DNA of 64,000 nt, taken from positions 1 through 64,000 of the forward strand of contig NW_027044937.1 in the NCBI RefSeq assembly GCF_964019385.1. Direction: 5' to 3'. A program made the translations under genes and the position numbers. The notes under the pieces were generated by a model that had not been told where the DNA came from, made no database searches, and saw nothing but the letters and a program-made list of their open reading frames with translations. Shown one piece after another: positions 49,311 to 60,542 of the stretch. This stretch comes from Sycon ciliatum (Eukaryota > Porifera > Calcarea > Leucosolenida > Sycettidae). Positions within the stretch are counted from its first letter, which is position 1, and the number at the start of each line of letters is the position of its first letter.

Positions 49311-50177
49311 ATTGTTAGTGGCGGATTCACTTCAAGGAAAATAGTCGACAGCTTTATCCACAACACTCCCAGCTCCTTCCCCCACTTTCAAGACAAATTT
49401 AGCCGGCGCGAATGTCTCAAAGAGCTATGCAGAGAATGTCTCACAGAGGTCTGCAGAAACTAGCACTGGCCGGCTAAGCTCATTTCAATTTTCCACTTTT
49501 GTTACTAAATTCACTATGCTTGCCTTCACCATCAACAGTCATTCAAGCACGTTACCTGATTTGGGCAGTCACACCCACAAACACATTCAAACGGTACACA
49601 AAAAACATAAACTTACATTTACACGTACCATACACACGGAAACACACACATACACACACTTACTTGAACGCACAACCATGCGCACACACAGGCACTTACA
49701 ACGTACACAGACACTCTCATGTGTACTAGCATGTAGGTGTACATGTAAACACGTTGATGTGCAGAACCAGTGGCCGATATTATCTATTGTATTTGACAAT
49801 TGTTTTTGTTGCTGAGGAAGTCATGAACAACTGCCCAATTGCAATCAGCAGACGGCATCTGCCAATATCGTCACGTTTCTCAAGATTATTAACATCCGCG
49901 GGCCGTCCTATATTGCCTTTTTGTCCGGTTTCTAAGTTCCGAAATATCTAGCATCAGTGAACATGGCAGTTGCTGGTATGGCGATACGTGAATTTAGAAG
50001 TGGATATCAGCTGACCCCGTCTGACGGTCTTGGTAGGAACACTAACAGCTGAGTCACAAGGATGTGATTCCTATTTGTTGTGACAGCGAAGGGATTGAAT
50101 GAATAGCTTGCTCATGCACGGATGTTTTGTTTATGAACTTGAAAGATTCCTCGCATCATCTGATAATATCACAGATA
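49311..50177. other. Upstream region of the LRR gene
   Basis: No TATA box or CpG-rich promoter could be identified. 49590-49710 holds CA-rich sequence. No coding features were recognised, and any 5' untranslated exon is not visible by eye. Confidence 0.35.
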
Positions 50178-50222
50178 ATCTCTGCACGTATTTGAGTATA
50201 TTATACTCAAATACGTGCAGAT
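50178..50222. repeat. Perfect short palindrome
   Basis: CTGCACGTATTTGAGTATA meets its inverse TATACTCAAATACGTGCAG with no spacer, giving a 19-bp-arm hairpin. Confidence 0.9.
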
Positions 50223-50324
50223 ATTTGTCAGTGCTTGAAGTTCACAGTACGTATGACTATACCAGAGTACACCAGAGTCAAAGAGCTACAAGTTATGCTA
50301 CAATATCCACATACATCGCTAGTT

Positions 50325-50615
50325 ACTTTACAATCAACTCACGCGATAACTTTGCACGACACTGAGCAGCTGTACTGGCAATCAGCTCAGCTCTAGCACA
50401 TCTGCGATGCGCACTCCAACATCCGTATAAATTGGAAGGTTCTAAGTTATAACGTTAGAAATTACATAAAGAGGAGAAGTTGGGCGCAAGCAGGACAAGC
50501 ACGAGCTGAAAGTCAAGATGTGCTAGGCCTGATTGCCAGTTAGGTGTAGAATGTCTGTACCGTTGGTTAGTGTCCTGCACTGTTATCGCATGAGCTATTT
50601 GTCAAGTAACTGGTG
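50325..50615. mobile_element. MITE-like hairpin element related to 3.93-4.14 kb
   Basis: AACTCACGCGATAACTTTGC with CACGACACTGA at left is mirrored by TTAGTGTCCTGCACTGTTAT with CGCATGAGCT at right, in a 290-bp unit. The left half matches the region upstream of the ISL2EU-type transposase, so it may be that element's non-autonomous derivative. Confidence 0.55.
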
Positions 50616-50954
50616 GTGCTAGTGGATAGTATAGCGTAACATGTAGCTCCCTGGTCCACTTTTCTTCTGAAAATTAATCCTTGGCTCTCTCCCCCCCTCG
50701 TCTAATAAAACAAAGCGTGTGTAATTTCACCTTCATACAAAACGAAATGCACAACTCATCTTACATGTACTCCTACATTCGCATCGTTCGACGCTAAAGC
50801 TAGCCGTTTACACACAAGCAAGGGCTAATAACTTTATTACTATTATTCTGATCATCGCTCATTAGGTGACACTTGAATTAGCAACGAGCACGAAATCGCC
50901 CTGCTGGTCGTATTTTTTTCTCAGAATGTCACGTTTTTCGTCAGTGTTTATGAA

Positions 50955-51300
50955 AAAAAAAAAAAAAATTCACGGTTCGCGTGAGACTCGGCTGGAAGCC
51001 GGGTTTTCCACATCAGTAGGAACGCCACCACCCTTCAAGGATCAAGGCGCAGATGCAGCTCCTAAAGCGGTGGGAGGTGAGTAGATCAGCTCACCAGCAA
51101 GTGGTCAAAGACCGAAAATCCCATTCACTGCATCCATGTTTTCCTCGTGCCAGGCCACGAGTTCCCAATTAACTGTGGGTCGCAGCACGGCTGGACAAAA
51201 TCCTTCCGCTTCCAAGCAGGACTTGAACCTGGTACCCTTTGTTTCTCAATCATGGTCTTAGACCATCCCACTATGCCTGCCTGCTCAGTGTTTATGAAAA
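50955..51300 (-). mobile_element. tRNA-derived SINE-like repeat (related copy at 61.26 kb)
   Basis: On the minus strand 51290-51215 has GGCATAGTGGGATGGTCTAA (A-box-like) and GGTTCAAGTCCTGC (B box). The following body, with CCTCCCACCGCTTTAGGAGC and ATCCTTGAAGGGTGGTGGCG, is shared with 61258-61428. Confidence 0.6.
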
Positions 51301-51309
51301 CGACGTTCA

Positions 51310-51780
51310 AATCTTATAATAATATTGTTCCATTGCGTTGATATCATTCTTATCTCCACAGAAACATTTTACTTATACACAATATTTCGGGAGCAGCACG
51401 GTCTTTAATATTTTTCATCAGCTCTTACGTAGTACGCAATGTCTTATGTCTCATGAACATGAATTCTGCCCATTGACCATTGACCGTGCATTTGCCATTG
51501 ATCACCATCTGTTTGTCTCCGGCCGTGAGCCACATAGTAGTTCTCGTCTTCCATTTAGCGTTACGACGTCCATGCAATATCAAACAGACTGTCTTATGTC
51601 AGTGATTATTAGAAGCTGCAGGTTTGACAGTACACTGTCAGATGGGTCATGCTGGTCTCTTGCACTAGCGAGTACAACTTACTTACCTGGTTTTATGATG
51701 TGTAGATCTACCTGTTTAACGTAAAAGGATGTAACTGGTGCACACAGCACGAATAAGCCGTAATTATGCCCTTCAGTAGT
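51310..51780. other. Possible Penelope-like terminal-repeat piece and unassigned sequence
   Basis: 51345-51430, read on the minus strand, has AGAGCTGATGAAAAATATTA, GTGCTGCTCCCGAAATATTG and TCTGTGGAGATAAGAATGAT, similar in style to the terminal repeats at 10.7 and 43.6 kb. No foldable hammerhead. The rest is unassigned. Confidence 0.35.
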
Positions 51781-52168
51781 ACTGCTTTTTAGTTCGAGTG
51801 GACGAGTAACGGAACGTCTTCTGAGAAGCCTTACTAACAGGTGGTAGTAACAAGTTGTTCTCAGTGGTGAGGACGCGAGGCTTGGCAAGGAAGTCAGCAA
51901 CCCCGCCATTGTTCAAGTCTTCCTGGAAGAGAAAGCGTAGTTGGAACACGTGGTTATAAGTGTTGAGGATACGAGGTTTGGCAAGGAAGCCAGCTACCTG
52001 TGCATCGCTATTTCTCAATTCTGTCTGGAAGAGAAGTGTTCTTGTTAGACTTCGGCCAGCGAGGAAGTGCAACTTGACGGTAGCTTCCGCGGTTCCCCGC
52101 ATTGGGTATGGCTCCGACAGCCTTGACCACGATGACGAGAAATCCAATGCTGGTATGGGTCTCAGCAA
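51773..52168 (-). CDS. Unidentified ORF with an internal repeat
   Basis: The 131-codon frame repeats FLAKPRILNT / FLAKPRVLTT / FLAGRSLTRT about every 30 residues, with FQ(T/E)(E/D)L in between. The repeat is visible in the DNA too (ACGAGGTTTGGCAAGGAAG). No family is recognised. It may be a retroelement piece or an exon of an unknown gene. Confidence 0.25.
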   Translation of the reverse strand: MLRPIPALDFSSSWSRLSEPYPMRGTAEATVKLHFLAGRSLTRTLLFQTELRNSDAQVAGFLAKPRILNTYNHVFQLRFLFQEDLNNGGVADFLAKPRVLTTENNLLLPPVSKASQKTFRYSSTRTKKQYY

Positions 52169-52329
52169 TGGGTATTGCTGTGTCGCCGGTCCGTACGAGC
52201 TCTCAATGTCCTGCGGTTTGCATGTGTTATTATAGGGATAAGGCGCGTGTGGTGATCTGCTCGTCTCTGAAGACAGCTAATCCTACCAACACCTGAATTT
52301 CTTGTTATCACGGCTATAATCCGTCTTTA

Positions 52330-53325
52330 ATTCCCGTAGCTATGCAGAAGACGTTACTTCAGTAACGTCTGGCGCTAGCCAGGGTCCACACAGCTTTAAT
52401 TTGGTATTTGTGTGTTTGTTTGTTTGTGTGTTTGTCACGCCTGGCGCTATCCCGTATCTGTCCCGTACCGTACCGTACCATCAAACACAGCTGGCCACAT
52501 ACAGCTGGCCGCAATATTCAAATAGGGCTTTCAAACGCAAGATCATAACGTGAAGCAACTTGGAAGAATGGGTATGAATGCGAAGTGTATGGGGAATGCA
52601 TGAAGGGCGATAGTGCGGGTTCAAATCCCAGGATATGCCTGAAAAAAGTAGGAGAATTGAAAAATTTATAATATCCCTATGCTTTTTGCTGACATCAATC
52701 TCGTGGCCAGGATACAGCTGCCTTAGTATTACCTACTGCATGTACATCTATTGGGTATGGACTGCGCTCATTTTCTTTTCTGGCTGCAGGTCCGTGGAAC
52801 ACTCTTCCTACAAACTGTCGTCAGGCACAATCTGCTGGTACTTTTGCTCACCTCACAAAGATTCACCTAGGGTTCCCTGTAACAAGGCCATGCCTGTTGG
52901 GACTCCCCTAGTCAAATAATAAATACTACTACTACTACTACCAAGAGTGCATAAACAGTGTTTATGGACTCTTGCTACTACTACTACTACTATCAAGGCG
53001 GTAGACGGTGTCGCCTTACCCACGATCGTACCTTTCCCGTACCTATCCCGTACCGTACCGTACCATCAAAGACGGCTGGCCACAATGCATATTCAAATAG
53101 GGCTTTCAAATGCAAGATCATAACGTGAAGCAACTTGGAAGAATTAGTAGTTTATCGGGGGAGGCATGCAGGGCGCGCGATAGTGCGGGTTCGAATCCCA
53201 GGTTATGTCTAAAAAAAGGATTTTTTTAAAGAATTTATAACATCCCTATGCTTTTTTTTGTCTAGGTCATCAAGGCAAAAAAGCATAGCGTAGGGCCCTG
53301 AGCTTCCAAGCTCTCTCGTTGATTC
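52330..53325. repeat. Two copies of the dispersed repeat seen at 20.8-21.3 kb, joined by CTA repeats
   Basis: 52345-52680 and 53035-53325 share TCCCGTACCGTACCGTACCA, GCAAGATCATAACGTGAAGC and GATAGTGCGGGTTCAAATCC blocks with 20755-21262. Between them (52920-53000) are CTACTACTA runs around CAAGAGTGCATAAACAGTGT with its inverse. Confidence 0.65.
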
Positions 53326-53831
53326 TGCTTACACTCGGCAAGACCCCAATGTGAAACGCCCCAAATGGCTGTGGCACCACGTGGGAAAACGAGAAAAAAT
53401 TCTACGAAATCGTCCCAGGGGAGTTTTCTTGTTTATAATACGGACAACTGTGACCTTACGTAAAACGAGCGTTAGAACATTGCATGTCCCATTAGTTAGT
53501 ACATGTTTGTGTTCGTTATTGTTTGCTTCAATCCCTTGTTATAATTAGACTCGGTGGCGTCCTAGGTCCTCTTATTATAGAAATATTAAATAAAGTTCAC
53601 ACATGTGTAATGGGTAGCCGAGTGGTAGGCGCGGTGAAATCAACAAAAAATTAGTTTTATTCTACTTCTCTCAGGTACACACCTGAGATATAATTATTAG
53701 TGAAAGAAGAAGCGGCAAATAAATAACTTTCTCTCCGGTGCTCACCTAGAGGCTGATTTCTTCTTCTTCGAGTTAGCTTTCGTTGCTATCTAATCTTATC
53801 TAATTAAAACAGAAAAACGCAGCTGCTTTTA
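53326..53831. other. Unassigned sequence
   Basis: Contains a tRNA-like TGGGTAGCCGAGTGGTAGGC at 53610 without a matching T-arm, and a short inverted pair around TCTCAGGTACACACCTGAGA (53678-53697). No genes. Confidence 0.35.
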
Positions 53832-53929
53832 TGCAGCAGGCGCCGTACGCTTATATGCGGAGATACAACATAAGGTCGTTCCGTATTAGTTCCGTACTCC
53901 TTCCGTATTGGTCGGGCAGGGATACTACA
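53832..53929 (-). repeat. LTR-like direct repeat, downstream copy
   Basis: 98 bp, TG...CA bounded on the minus strand. Contains CGCCGTACGCTTATATGCGG and repeated TTCCGTA motifs. Confidence 0.65.
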
Positions 53930-54132
53930 CCCTACCTTCCTACAGATAATCACGCCCTCGTGATTTTCAAAAAATTAGTGAAGTGTTACGAACACAGCGT
54001 CAACCGGAAGATGGTAAATTATATCGGAAATGATAACGTTTAGAGTAGACAGAAGAAATGAACTGATGACAAATCATAAAGTAGAAGCACACCAGGTTCA
54101 CACGATCTCTCGGGGTCAAAAGGGAAAGATTA

Positions 54133-54491
54133 GAGAGGTTAAGTTTCACGTAAAAGTCTTACGTCCGTGAACTTTTACGTCAAAAAGTGAAAAAACTCAC
54201 GTAAAATTTGACGTGTTTTACGTGAGTTGACTGTCCCGCACGTAAGTTCATGACGTGAGTTTTTGGAAGTTTCGCTTGGTTATCCCGACCGAATTTGTGT
54301 GAGTTTCCTGAATTTTATCGAGATTTATCGAGTTTGTTGGAAGATTTGATATTTGTGCGAACTAACCCGAATCCTGCCAGGCAAAATTTCACGTCACGTC
54401 ACACGTGTAACTTAACCTCTAAAAATTACACGTAACGTGAGATTTGCACCACGTTTTGAAAAAGGGCAAAAAACGTGTAACTTAACCTCTC
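54133..54491. mobile_element. TIR element (MITE) nested in the miniature LTR element
   Basis: Ends TAGAGAGGTTAAGTTTCACG and the complement of TTAGAGAGGTTAAGTTACAC. The interior is dense in ACGTAA/TTACGT palindromic motifs. TTA flanks would suit a Harbinger-type insertion, but the superfamily is uncertain. Confidence 0.6.
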
Positions 54492-54791
54492 TAATGGTCC
54501 TCCAAACCGGACGTGAAAGACAGCCAAATTTCTGCACATCGCGAGCTCAAACTGCCAGGAAATTCACAATTTCAAAAAAATGCATTGCATCTTGGGAACT
54601 TACTCCGGTACACACCTGGAGTGTAAAAGGGGATTCTCACACACTTCTCTCACCAGGTTACTTAGGTAAACCGTGGCTCACCATGATCAGACGCCTACCA
54701 AACTAAACTGGATTCACACACTCGCATAAAGGAAGACTGAAGAGAATAGGGAGACTGAAGGAAGACAGGAAAGAAAATGCCATACCTGGAA

Positions 54792-54978
54792 TCAGCGTTA
54801 GTAACCACCGCGGCGGCTGGAGCTACGGCGGAGGGCAAGCCAGGTTTTATCTTCATCTTGGTTGAGCCGGTCACTCAGAGCGGCTAGCTCGGCGTCAGAC
54901 AAATGACCTCCCTCCTCGTCTTGAATCGTGGTCTTCACATTGTCAATAGCATCGCTTTGCGCGACGCAAAGAGTGATG
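54792..54978 (-). CDS. Possible second exon of the small secreted protein
   Basis: After a CTGGCTAG acceptor the minus frame reads TITLCVAQSDAIDNVKTTIQ, DEEGGHLSDAELAALSDRLN, QDEDKTWLALRRSSSRRGGY and stops. The acidic style fits the upstream ORF at 55018. A donor near 55030 would give a very short intron. Joining the two is inference. Confidence 0.4.
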
Positions 54979-55017
54979 GTCTAGCCAGGAAGAGTGATGA
55001 CGAAAATCTGCATCCCA

Positions 55018-55323
55018 CTACGGAGGCGAAGTACCAAGTGAAGAGTGGGCTCCTGCTTCCGACTGCGTGAAGGCGAAAATCAAACGCTGCTGGTCTTGGG
55101 GACTACCCTCCTTGTCTTGGGCAGCAGACTGCCTGTTGTCGTCCTCATCAGCGTCGCCATCACCACCGGTAGTATACATGTAGGTAGCGGGTCGCTTGGA
55201 ATCGCCATCGGAGTCTCCAGTGGATGCCATGCGGAGGGAAGGGTGATCCACGCTAGCACCCTGACTGTGCTGCAAGCTAATAAGCAGGGCCAGGCCCAGG
55301 AAGGCAAGAAACATGATTCTCAT
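55018..55323 (-). CDS. Small secreted acidic protein (signal peptide) inside the miniature LTR element
   Basis: The ATG at 55323 starts MRIMFLAFLGLALLISLQHS, a clear signal peptide with probable cleavage after QG. An acidic, low-complexity region follows (GDSDGDSKRP, GGDGDADEDDNRQSAAQDKE). It ends QSEAGAHSSLGTSPP, or is spliced to 54978. The frame begins 94 bp inside the upstream LTR-like repeat. A short upstream ORF (MAQPAAAPCDESI) precedes it. No capsid or protease features are seen, so it looks like a host-type secreted peptide precursor, perhaps captured by the element. Family unknown. Confidence 0.5.
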   Translation of the reverse strand: MRIMFLAFLGLALLISLQHSQGASVDHPSLRMASTGDSDGDSKRPATYMYTTGGDGDADEDDNRQSAAQDKEGSPQDQQRLIFAFTQSEAGAHSSLGTSPP

Positions 55324-55416
55324 ATTGATTCGTCGCAGGGAGCTGCAGCGGGTTGAGCCATGGGGGTCTGGGGTCGAATCACGTTGTTTTATTTAAAACT
55401 ACACCGCTGCCACCAA

Positions 55417-55514
55417 TGTAACAGGCGCCGTACGCTTATATGCGGAGATACAACATAAGGTCGTTCCGTATTAGTTCCGTACTGCTTCCGTATTGGTCGG
55501 GCAGGGATACTACA
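55417..55514 (-). repeat. LTR-like direct repeat, upstream copy
   Basis: 98 bp matching 53832-53929. The primer-binding-site-like TGGTGGCAGCGGTG follows directly on the minus strand. Confidence 0.65.
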
Positions 55515-55820
55515 CATGCCCGTTACCACTTTCTGACTCAAATGTTTTGAAGAACACAAACAGCTTAGGAAGTTTCGCTGGCGTCAGGCCACCAAATGCC
55601 TGGTATACCAAGGTGGCAGATGCAGCGGTGAGGGTGAGTTGGTAACTCTCACAACCAATGCCCAACAAGGCTGCGAACCTTGTTAGCTCCATCCATGTTA
55701 CCCTCACTCCGAGCAGTGAGTAGATCTACCCAGTTGACCATGGGTGCCGGCACAGTTCATTGCATGTAAAGTGGTTCACGCATGCATCACCGCATTTGTT
55801 AGCACAGTACACGCTTCCTG
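55515..55820. other. Unassigned sequence with a 65-codon minus-strand ORF
   Basis: The ORF at 55510-55707 contains YQLTLTAASATLVYQAFGGL and PKLFVFFKTF. It could be part of a host exon cut by the LTR-like element at 55514, but no splice sites are convincing. Family not recognised. Confidence 0.3.
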
Positions 55821-55824
55821 CTCC

Positions 55825-55895
55825 CAGACGGGGTCACGAACTCGGGACCTTGTGATTCGCAAGCAAGCCCACAACCACTCGACCAAAGCGATAAT
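55825..55895 (-). repeat. tRNA-like sequence
   Basis: Minus strand GCTTTGGTCGAGTGGTTGTG (A box) and GGTCCCGAGTTCGTGACCCC (T-arm-like, B box GAGTTCGTGAC). The acceptor ends do not pair well. A SINE head or tRNA pseudogene. Confidence 0.45.
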
Positions 55896-56029
55896 TATAT
55901 TGATGATTGTGCTCTTTACGCAAAGAACTAGCCGATAGACAGATTCAGTAGGGGTAAAGTTGTACACTGGAAAGTGTACAATATGTGCCGGTATTTACTT
56001 TCAAAATTAATGATTTTCTTATCAGATTA

Positions 56030-56160
56030 AAATGGTCGCTGTATCCAGTGCAGTTGCTGTATAGAACTGTCCGTGCATGGAAAGACGACATTAAAAGCAG
56101 ATGGTCGCTAAACACAGAGGTCGCTAAACACAGAGGTCGCTTACACCAGGTTCTACTGTA
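56030..56160. repeat. Right end of a pogo/Tigger-like element
   Basis: Repeated GGTCGCTAAACACAGA units lead to GGTCGCTTACACCAGGTTCT and ACTGTA, matching the inner repeats and CAGTA-type ends of the 14.5- and 32.6-kb elements. The left end was not located. Confidence 0.55.
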
Positions 56161-56629
56161 CATGTTCGTACTAGGCGAGTTCCACTGGATAAACAAAGCT
56201 AACAGCATCTGCGGTAGTCCACAACTTTTTACATAATGTAGTGTCTTGTATAACCATGATAACCGCCTGTCTTGTATAGAAGCTTGTTTTAGAACACAAG
56301 CCTGATGTTTAAGATACACTGTCAGCACGTAAGCCTAGTTTAGTGTTGACATACATAGAGATACGTGGTTTGAATAGAAGACTGACTTGAATAGAAGACT
56401 AGCACTGACATCGGTTTATACGGCTGTAAGCATCTGCCTTTATACACGACATTACAGAAAGCAATCGTTACACAGGAAAGTCATCCGAGGCTAGCAAAGC
56501 GGACATGAAGTAAGAAGGATCGCGGTTTTTTGTGGGGCATCAGCCTCCGCAAAAAAGAGAAACAGAAAGAACAGAATCAAAGATAAAGGGGTGGGGAGAG
56601 AGCGATATATATAAATAGAGAGAGAGACA

Positions 56630-56840
56630 CACACAAACGCACACGCACGCGCACACACACACACATAAACAGACAGAGATAGACACAATTATAGACATGC
56701 ATACACACATACGCACACATGCACACACACACACACATGTATACCCGGACGCGTGTGCATGTACACACACATACCTACACATAATATTCTGTACACAACC
56801 CCCCCCCCCCCACACACACACATACACACACACACACGAA
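56630..56840. repeat. (CA)n-rich region
   Basis: Imperfect CA/GA repeats with a poly-C run at 56800-56810. Open frames here are low-complexity artefacts. It lies just downstream of the GPCR stop codon, presumably in its 3' region. Confidence 0.9.
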
Positions 56841-56889
56841 TACAGAGGTAGCAGAGAAGAATCGGTGATGGAAATGTATCATCTCAGCG

Positions 56890-57628
56890 TTACACAATGT
56901 CTTCTTCTTCATCTTCTTCTCTCTGACCCATACTTCCTTCTTCCTGGGTTTCTGAGAGTTCCAGCATTTCGCCTGTGCTTCTGAGACGGAATGTAGTGGT
57001 TTGTAGGGACCCTGTATCAGAAATTCCAACCAAAGGAGTTAGACTGGTGATGCTGGATAATTGCTGACTACTCAGCTGCCTATCCTCTTCCGAAAGCTGT
57101 CGATCCTCCAGGTTTCTTCCCTCTGCAGCAGGATTTTCAATGGTGGGGTTCCTTTCACTTCTGCTGCCCGGCCGGTGGGTCGAGGCGTTCGGTATAGATC
57201 CTGCGCTACCTGTTACGTTGGTCGAGCGCTGGGAAGTGCTTGTGAGCCTGGGGAAATGCAGCAGCACTGATGCAATGGATGCTCGCCAGGTGGTACGCAC
57301 GTCTACGTCACGTGACACGTGTAGAAAGATTCCCAGTCCCTGCAGAGTGTTGGTGATGGCAAAGATGAATTGAAGAGCGAGGTGATCATAGACGGCTACC
57401 AGGGCACCAAACAGCCAGGAAATTCCTAGCAGAACTGACAATGCAACGACGACTCGAAGTAGATACGACACACTGGACGTGTCTTTTGCCTTTCCTGTTA
57501 TCGCACTGCTTCTGTGATGGCGCAACAAGACTACTACTCGTACGATTACTGCTATATTTGAGAGCAGCCAGACACACATCGGAGCGATGAACGCTACGTA
57601 GAACACAGTATCGTTGGCAATCCAACAA
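56890..57628 (-). CDS. Adhesion-type GPCR, last exon: TM5-TM7 and cytoplasmic tail
   Basis: A CTGATTCCTGCAG acceptor at 57629 opens the exon. It completes a Tyr codon and continues CWIANDTVFYVAFIAPMCVW (start of TM5 with the conserved CW). TM5 ends near SNIAVIVRVVVLL. VVVALSVLLGISWLFGALVA is TM6 with the family B2 WLFG motif. LQFIFAITNTLQGLGIFLHV is TM7 with N-x-LQG. The 130-residue tail is Ser/Thr- and Glu-rich and ends EEDEEEDIV before the stop at 56890-56892. Adhesion GPCRs signal from the plasma membrane after GAIN-domain autoproteolysis; that domain is not in the window. Phase fits the TM4 exon at 58.8 kb exactly. Confidence 0.9.
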
Positions 57629-58777
57629 CTGCAGGAATCAGAAACACGAACAAACATCACAGTTCAGGATCCTAAGTGGTGTGTTACTGCGTGTTATGTG
57701 TGTACCATTGTACAGTGCTACCAAGTGCCCTCTACCCCGATGCGTACTGCCCCGTGCCATTTGGCAGAAATTTTCAGAGATTTGCGGCGTTGTTTTTCTC
57801 TTCAGGACAAATTTTTGACTGATTTAGTGAAATTTGGAAAAAAAAACGATACTGTACAACCTTTCCAGCTACAGGCTTCACGTCTTGTGAAGCCTACGAA
57901 TACAATTTTCAACTTCGCCAGGTCATTACTTTGGTCTACTTTGCTTGATTTGCACAATTTAGGGCTCGTTGGAAAGCGCTTCGCAGGAGCAACGCTAGGA
58001 TGCCAAGCTCCATTATGAAGCCGGTACAAATCAGGCGCGGTAGCACAGCAAAATCGTCTCTAAGCCTAATATGCAAGCAAATTCGCCCCATCAACGCCAT
58101 TCCACTCTCCTTCATCGCAGAACGCTCAACTTTTTTCTAGGCGATTCAAACCTCAGTCGGCTACATCATTATAAAGTGCTCGGTCGCTCAAAGAGCACAC
58201 AAAACGGGATTTCGCCCCAAAACGGCGAAGAGATCGATCAAACATTTGATTTTCCGTGGTAAGAATACCTGAATACGGAGCGCAATATCTGTGAAGTCCG
58301 ACATCGTATCTCTTCAGTGATTATTGCATTGGACAGCTTGCATTTGTTGCTACAACGTAGACCCTTCGATTGTTGCATTTGAACAAGGAACTATGGAGCT
58401 ACGAAGGTTTTAGTAATCGACTATACATGCACGTGAACGTTTGCGGGATATTCGATTGAAATCTGTACCGCGGATAAACTTCGTTTTTCCGTAAAAAATA
58501 TGGACAAATACGGGCGGTTGGCAACACGGTTTTGTATGTGTTTTGGTTTGCATCGCCAGTGTCATCTGACTTATCTTGCATGGAAAGCCCAGCATAGACA
58601 ATACGCAAGTCCAAAGTTGTGCCACTAGAAGAAAGAGAGAGGGAGACAGAGAGAGATGCTGAGAGAGAGAGATAAAGACAGCCAGACACAAAGACAGACA
58701 GAGAGACAGATATGGAGGGAGAGAAAGACATAAAGCGAGAGAGGGATACGCTAAAGGAATTCACATCATCGTCTTAC
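57629..58777. other. GPCR intron
   Basis: Contains GA-rich simple repeats at 58625-58745 and no other recognised feature. Confidence 0.5.
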
Positions 58778-58847
58778 TATATTCCGCTGCCATACAAGTC
58801 GAAGCTTCCAATTCCTCCTGAGATGGCAACAATGAATAGTGGCATAC
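58778..58847 (-). CDS. Adhesion-type GPCR, TM4 exon (70 nt)
   Basis: TTTTTCTAG acceptor and GTAAGACG donor. It encodes GMPLFIVAISGGIGSFDLYG then SGIY with split codons at both ends that match the neighbours (G|GT and TA|T). PLFIVAISGG is TM4 of adhesion receptors. The exon is too short to appear as an ORF. Confidence 0.87.
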
Positions 58848-60542
58848 CTAGAAAAACACACATTGAAATCAACTATAACCTTTGGAAAATGCGTGCACTT
58901 GAGGTGATATTTTTGAGAGGAACCTTTTTTAAAGTCTTATATGTTAGAATAACGTTTTACAGCAAATACAATGCAACTTCAGTACATCACTTTTACACCG
59001 TTAAACACTGGAAATCCATGTCCAGATCAAGAAAGTGTGGCACTTGCACATATGGGGTGAGACGCAATTTTTTGTTCCACAGCTAAAATTGAAGTCACGC
59101 GTTTGACAATGCGTTCTTTCCAGAAGGCCGAAAAGCAAAAAATCCACCGCCACTTTGTTTCTAGTAGGCATCCACGTCAGGTTTGTCTTAGACAGTGTGA
59201 GAGAAACATCGGGTTTTATAGTACATTTCAAAAAGATTTACAATCAGGTTTTGGTCTTAAAAAGTATGAAGATGAGGGAAATTTGGACAACAAAGTACAA
59301 AGAATGGCTTGTTAGGACACGGCAAATTGTTCTGTGAAGGTCTTGGAGTAATTGGACTAGCCGTTAAGGAGTTAGAATTTCGGCCAGGTTTCCGGCCTTT
59401 CCCATGGTTTACAATTTGCCCTGGAAACCATTATCGATTTTTGAATAAAAAAACCACGATTTATCCTTTCCTTTTTGGCCTTGTGGTTATGAATGCTGTC
59501 TGCTGACCATGAAGTTGTGAGTTCAAATCCCAAACTATCTTCGAGTCAAACTGTTTTTTCATTGTTTTGGTGATCTACAAGACAAAATTTAATCCAAACG
59601 ATGGGCGGATTCCCACCCCATATCATACTAAAGACCAAGGGGGGGGGCATTTCCCTGGTGACTGGATCACGCCATGTGATTCTGAACACACCCACAACAC
59701 TGAAACAGTGTGAGTGAACACGGAAGTCATTGCGCTGTAGCTACGCGTTGTTAAATACACCAGCACATCGATCCATCGATTTATTTTTGAGAGTTATTTT
59801 AATATTTCAAGATCGCCAATATATTTGAATTTAGGAGTCAACGCCGTCTTCTATCAGCTATCACAGGCGCCTGCTTTTCTCAAGATGTTGTCGAAGTCAC
59901 ACGGATAGCTTTGCCAAATCATAGCCTTGGGAATGAGTCTGTGTCGATGTCATTTTCGTCACATGGTGAGAGTAAATTGCATCACAGCTCAAAGAAACTA
60001 TTTGAGCACAAAACGAATTGGGACCCATCCCGCTCGTCAACATTTACCACACATTCGACATGTCCCCTCTGACTCCATATCAATACGAGGAAGAACTCGT
60101 TTGTTGTAAATCAGACGTACGTGTACCGACGTGAGTGAGTTGTCATTTTCATGCATTCGCGCGGAATATTTCTTCGGGTTCACAGTGAGTTTTTCGAGGC
60201 AGCGCTCGAGGGCTCATACGGTAAGACGGCAAACTCCCCGGGCGATCACCAGGATTGCAAATCTTTTTGAAACAGACTGTAAGTTCTGCTTGGAAGTGAT
60301 TCTGACGACTGATTATGGGGTGGTGGCGTCCCACGAAGCGAAAAGGTGGTTCTTGACCAGGGAGTTGTACGACTCCTTGTTCTTGACCTGCCCGGTACGC
60401 GAACCCGTCGATTTTTTGGAAGTGATTGAGTTTTTTTTCGACCGTGCTACGACTTACAGTGAGTTGGAAATATGTGTCTCAACTATCAAGAGAGTGATAA
60501 ACAGAAAACAGTTCCCAATTTCTTGCCATGCATTTGACTTAC
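58848..60542. other. GPCR intron
   Basis: Contains a tRNA-like segment at 59480-59545 (GCCTTGTGGTTATGAATGCT with GAGTTCAAATCCC) and otherwise no recognised feature. The plus-strand frame at 60131-60787 is antisense shadow of the next exon. Confidence 0.45.

Larger units (their letters stand above)
53832..55514 (-). mobile_element. Miniature LTR retroelement (TRIM-like), 1683 bp, carrying a non-viral ORF
   Basis: Two 98-bp direct repeats (53832-53929 and 55417-55514) differ at only about three positions. Read on the minus strand they start TGTAGTATCC and end in TGCA or TACA. Just inside the upstream repeat is TTGGTGGCAGCGGTGT, a plausible primer-binding site. Just before the downstream repeat is GGAAGGTAGGG, a polypurine tract. 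No gag or pol frame is present. No target duplication was found, so the LTR reading needs confirmation. Confidence 0.6.

Noticed and set aside
51365..51430. CTGATGA followed by CGAAA on the minus strand
   Set aside because: The intervening 25 bases do not pair and no stem I forms; kept only as a possible terminal-repeat piece.
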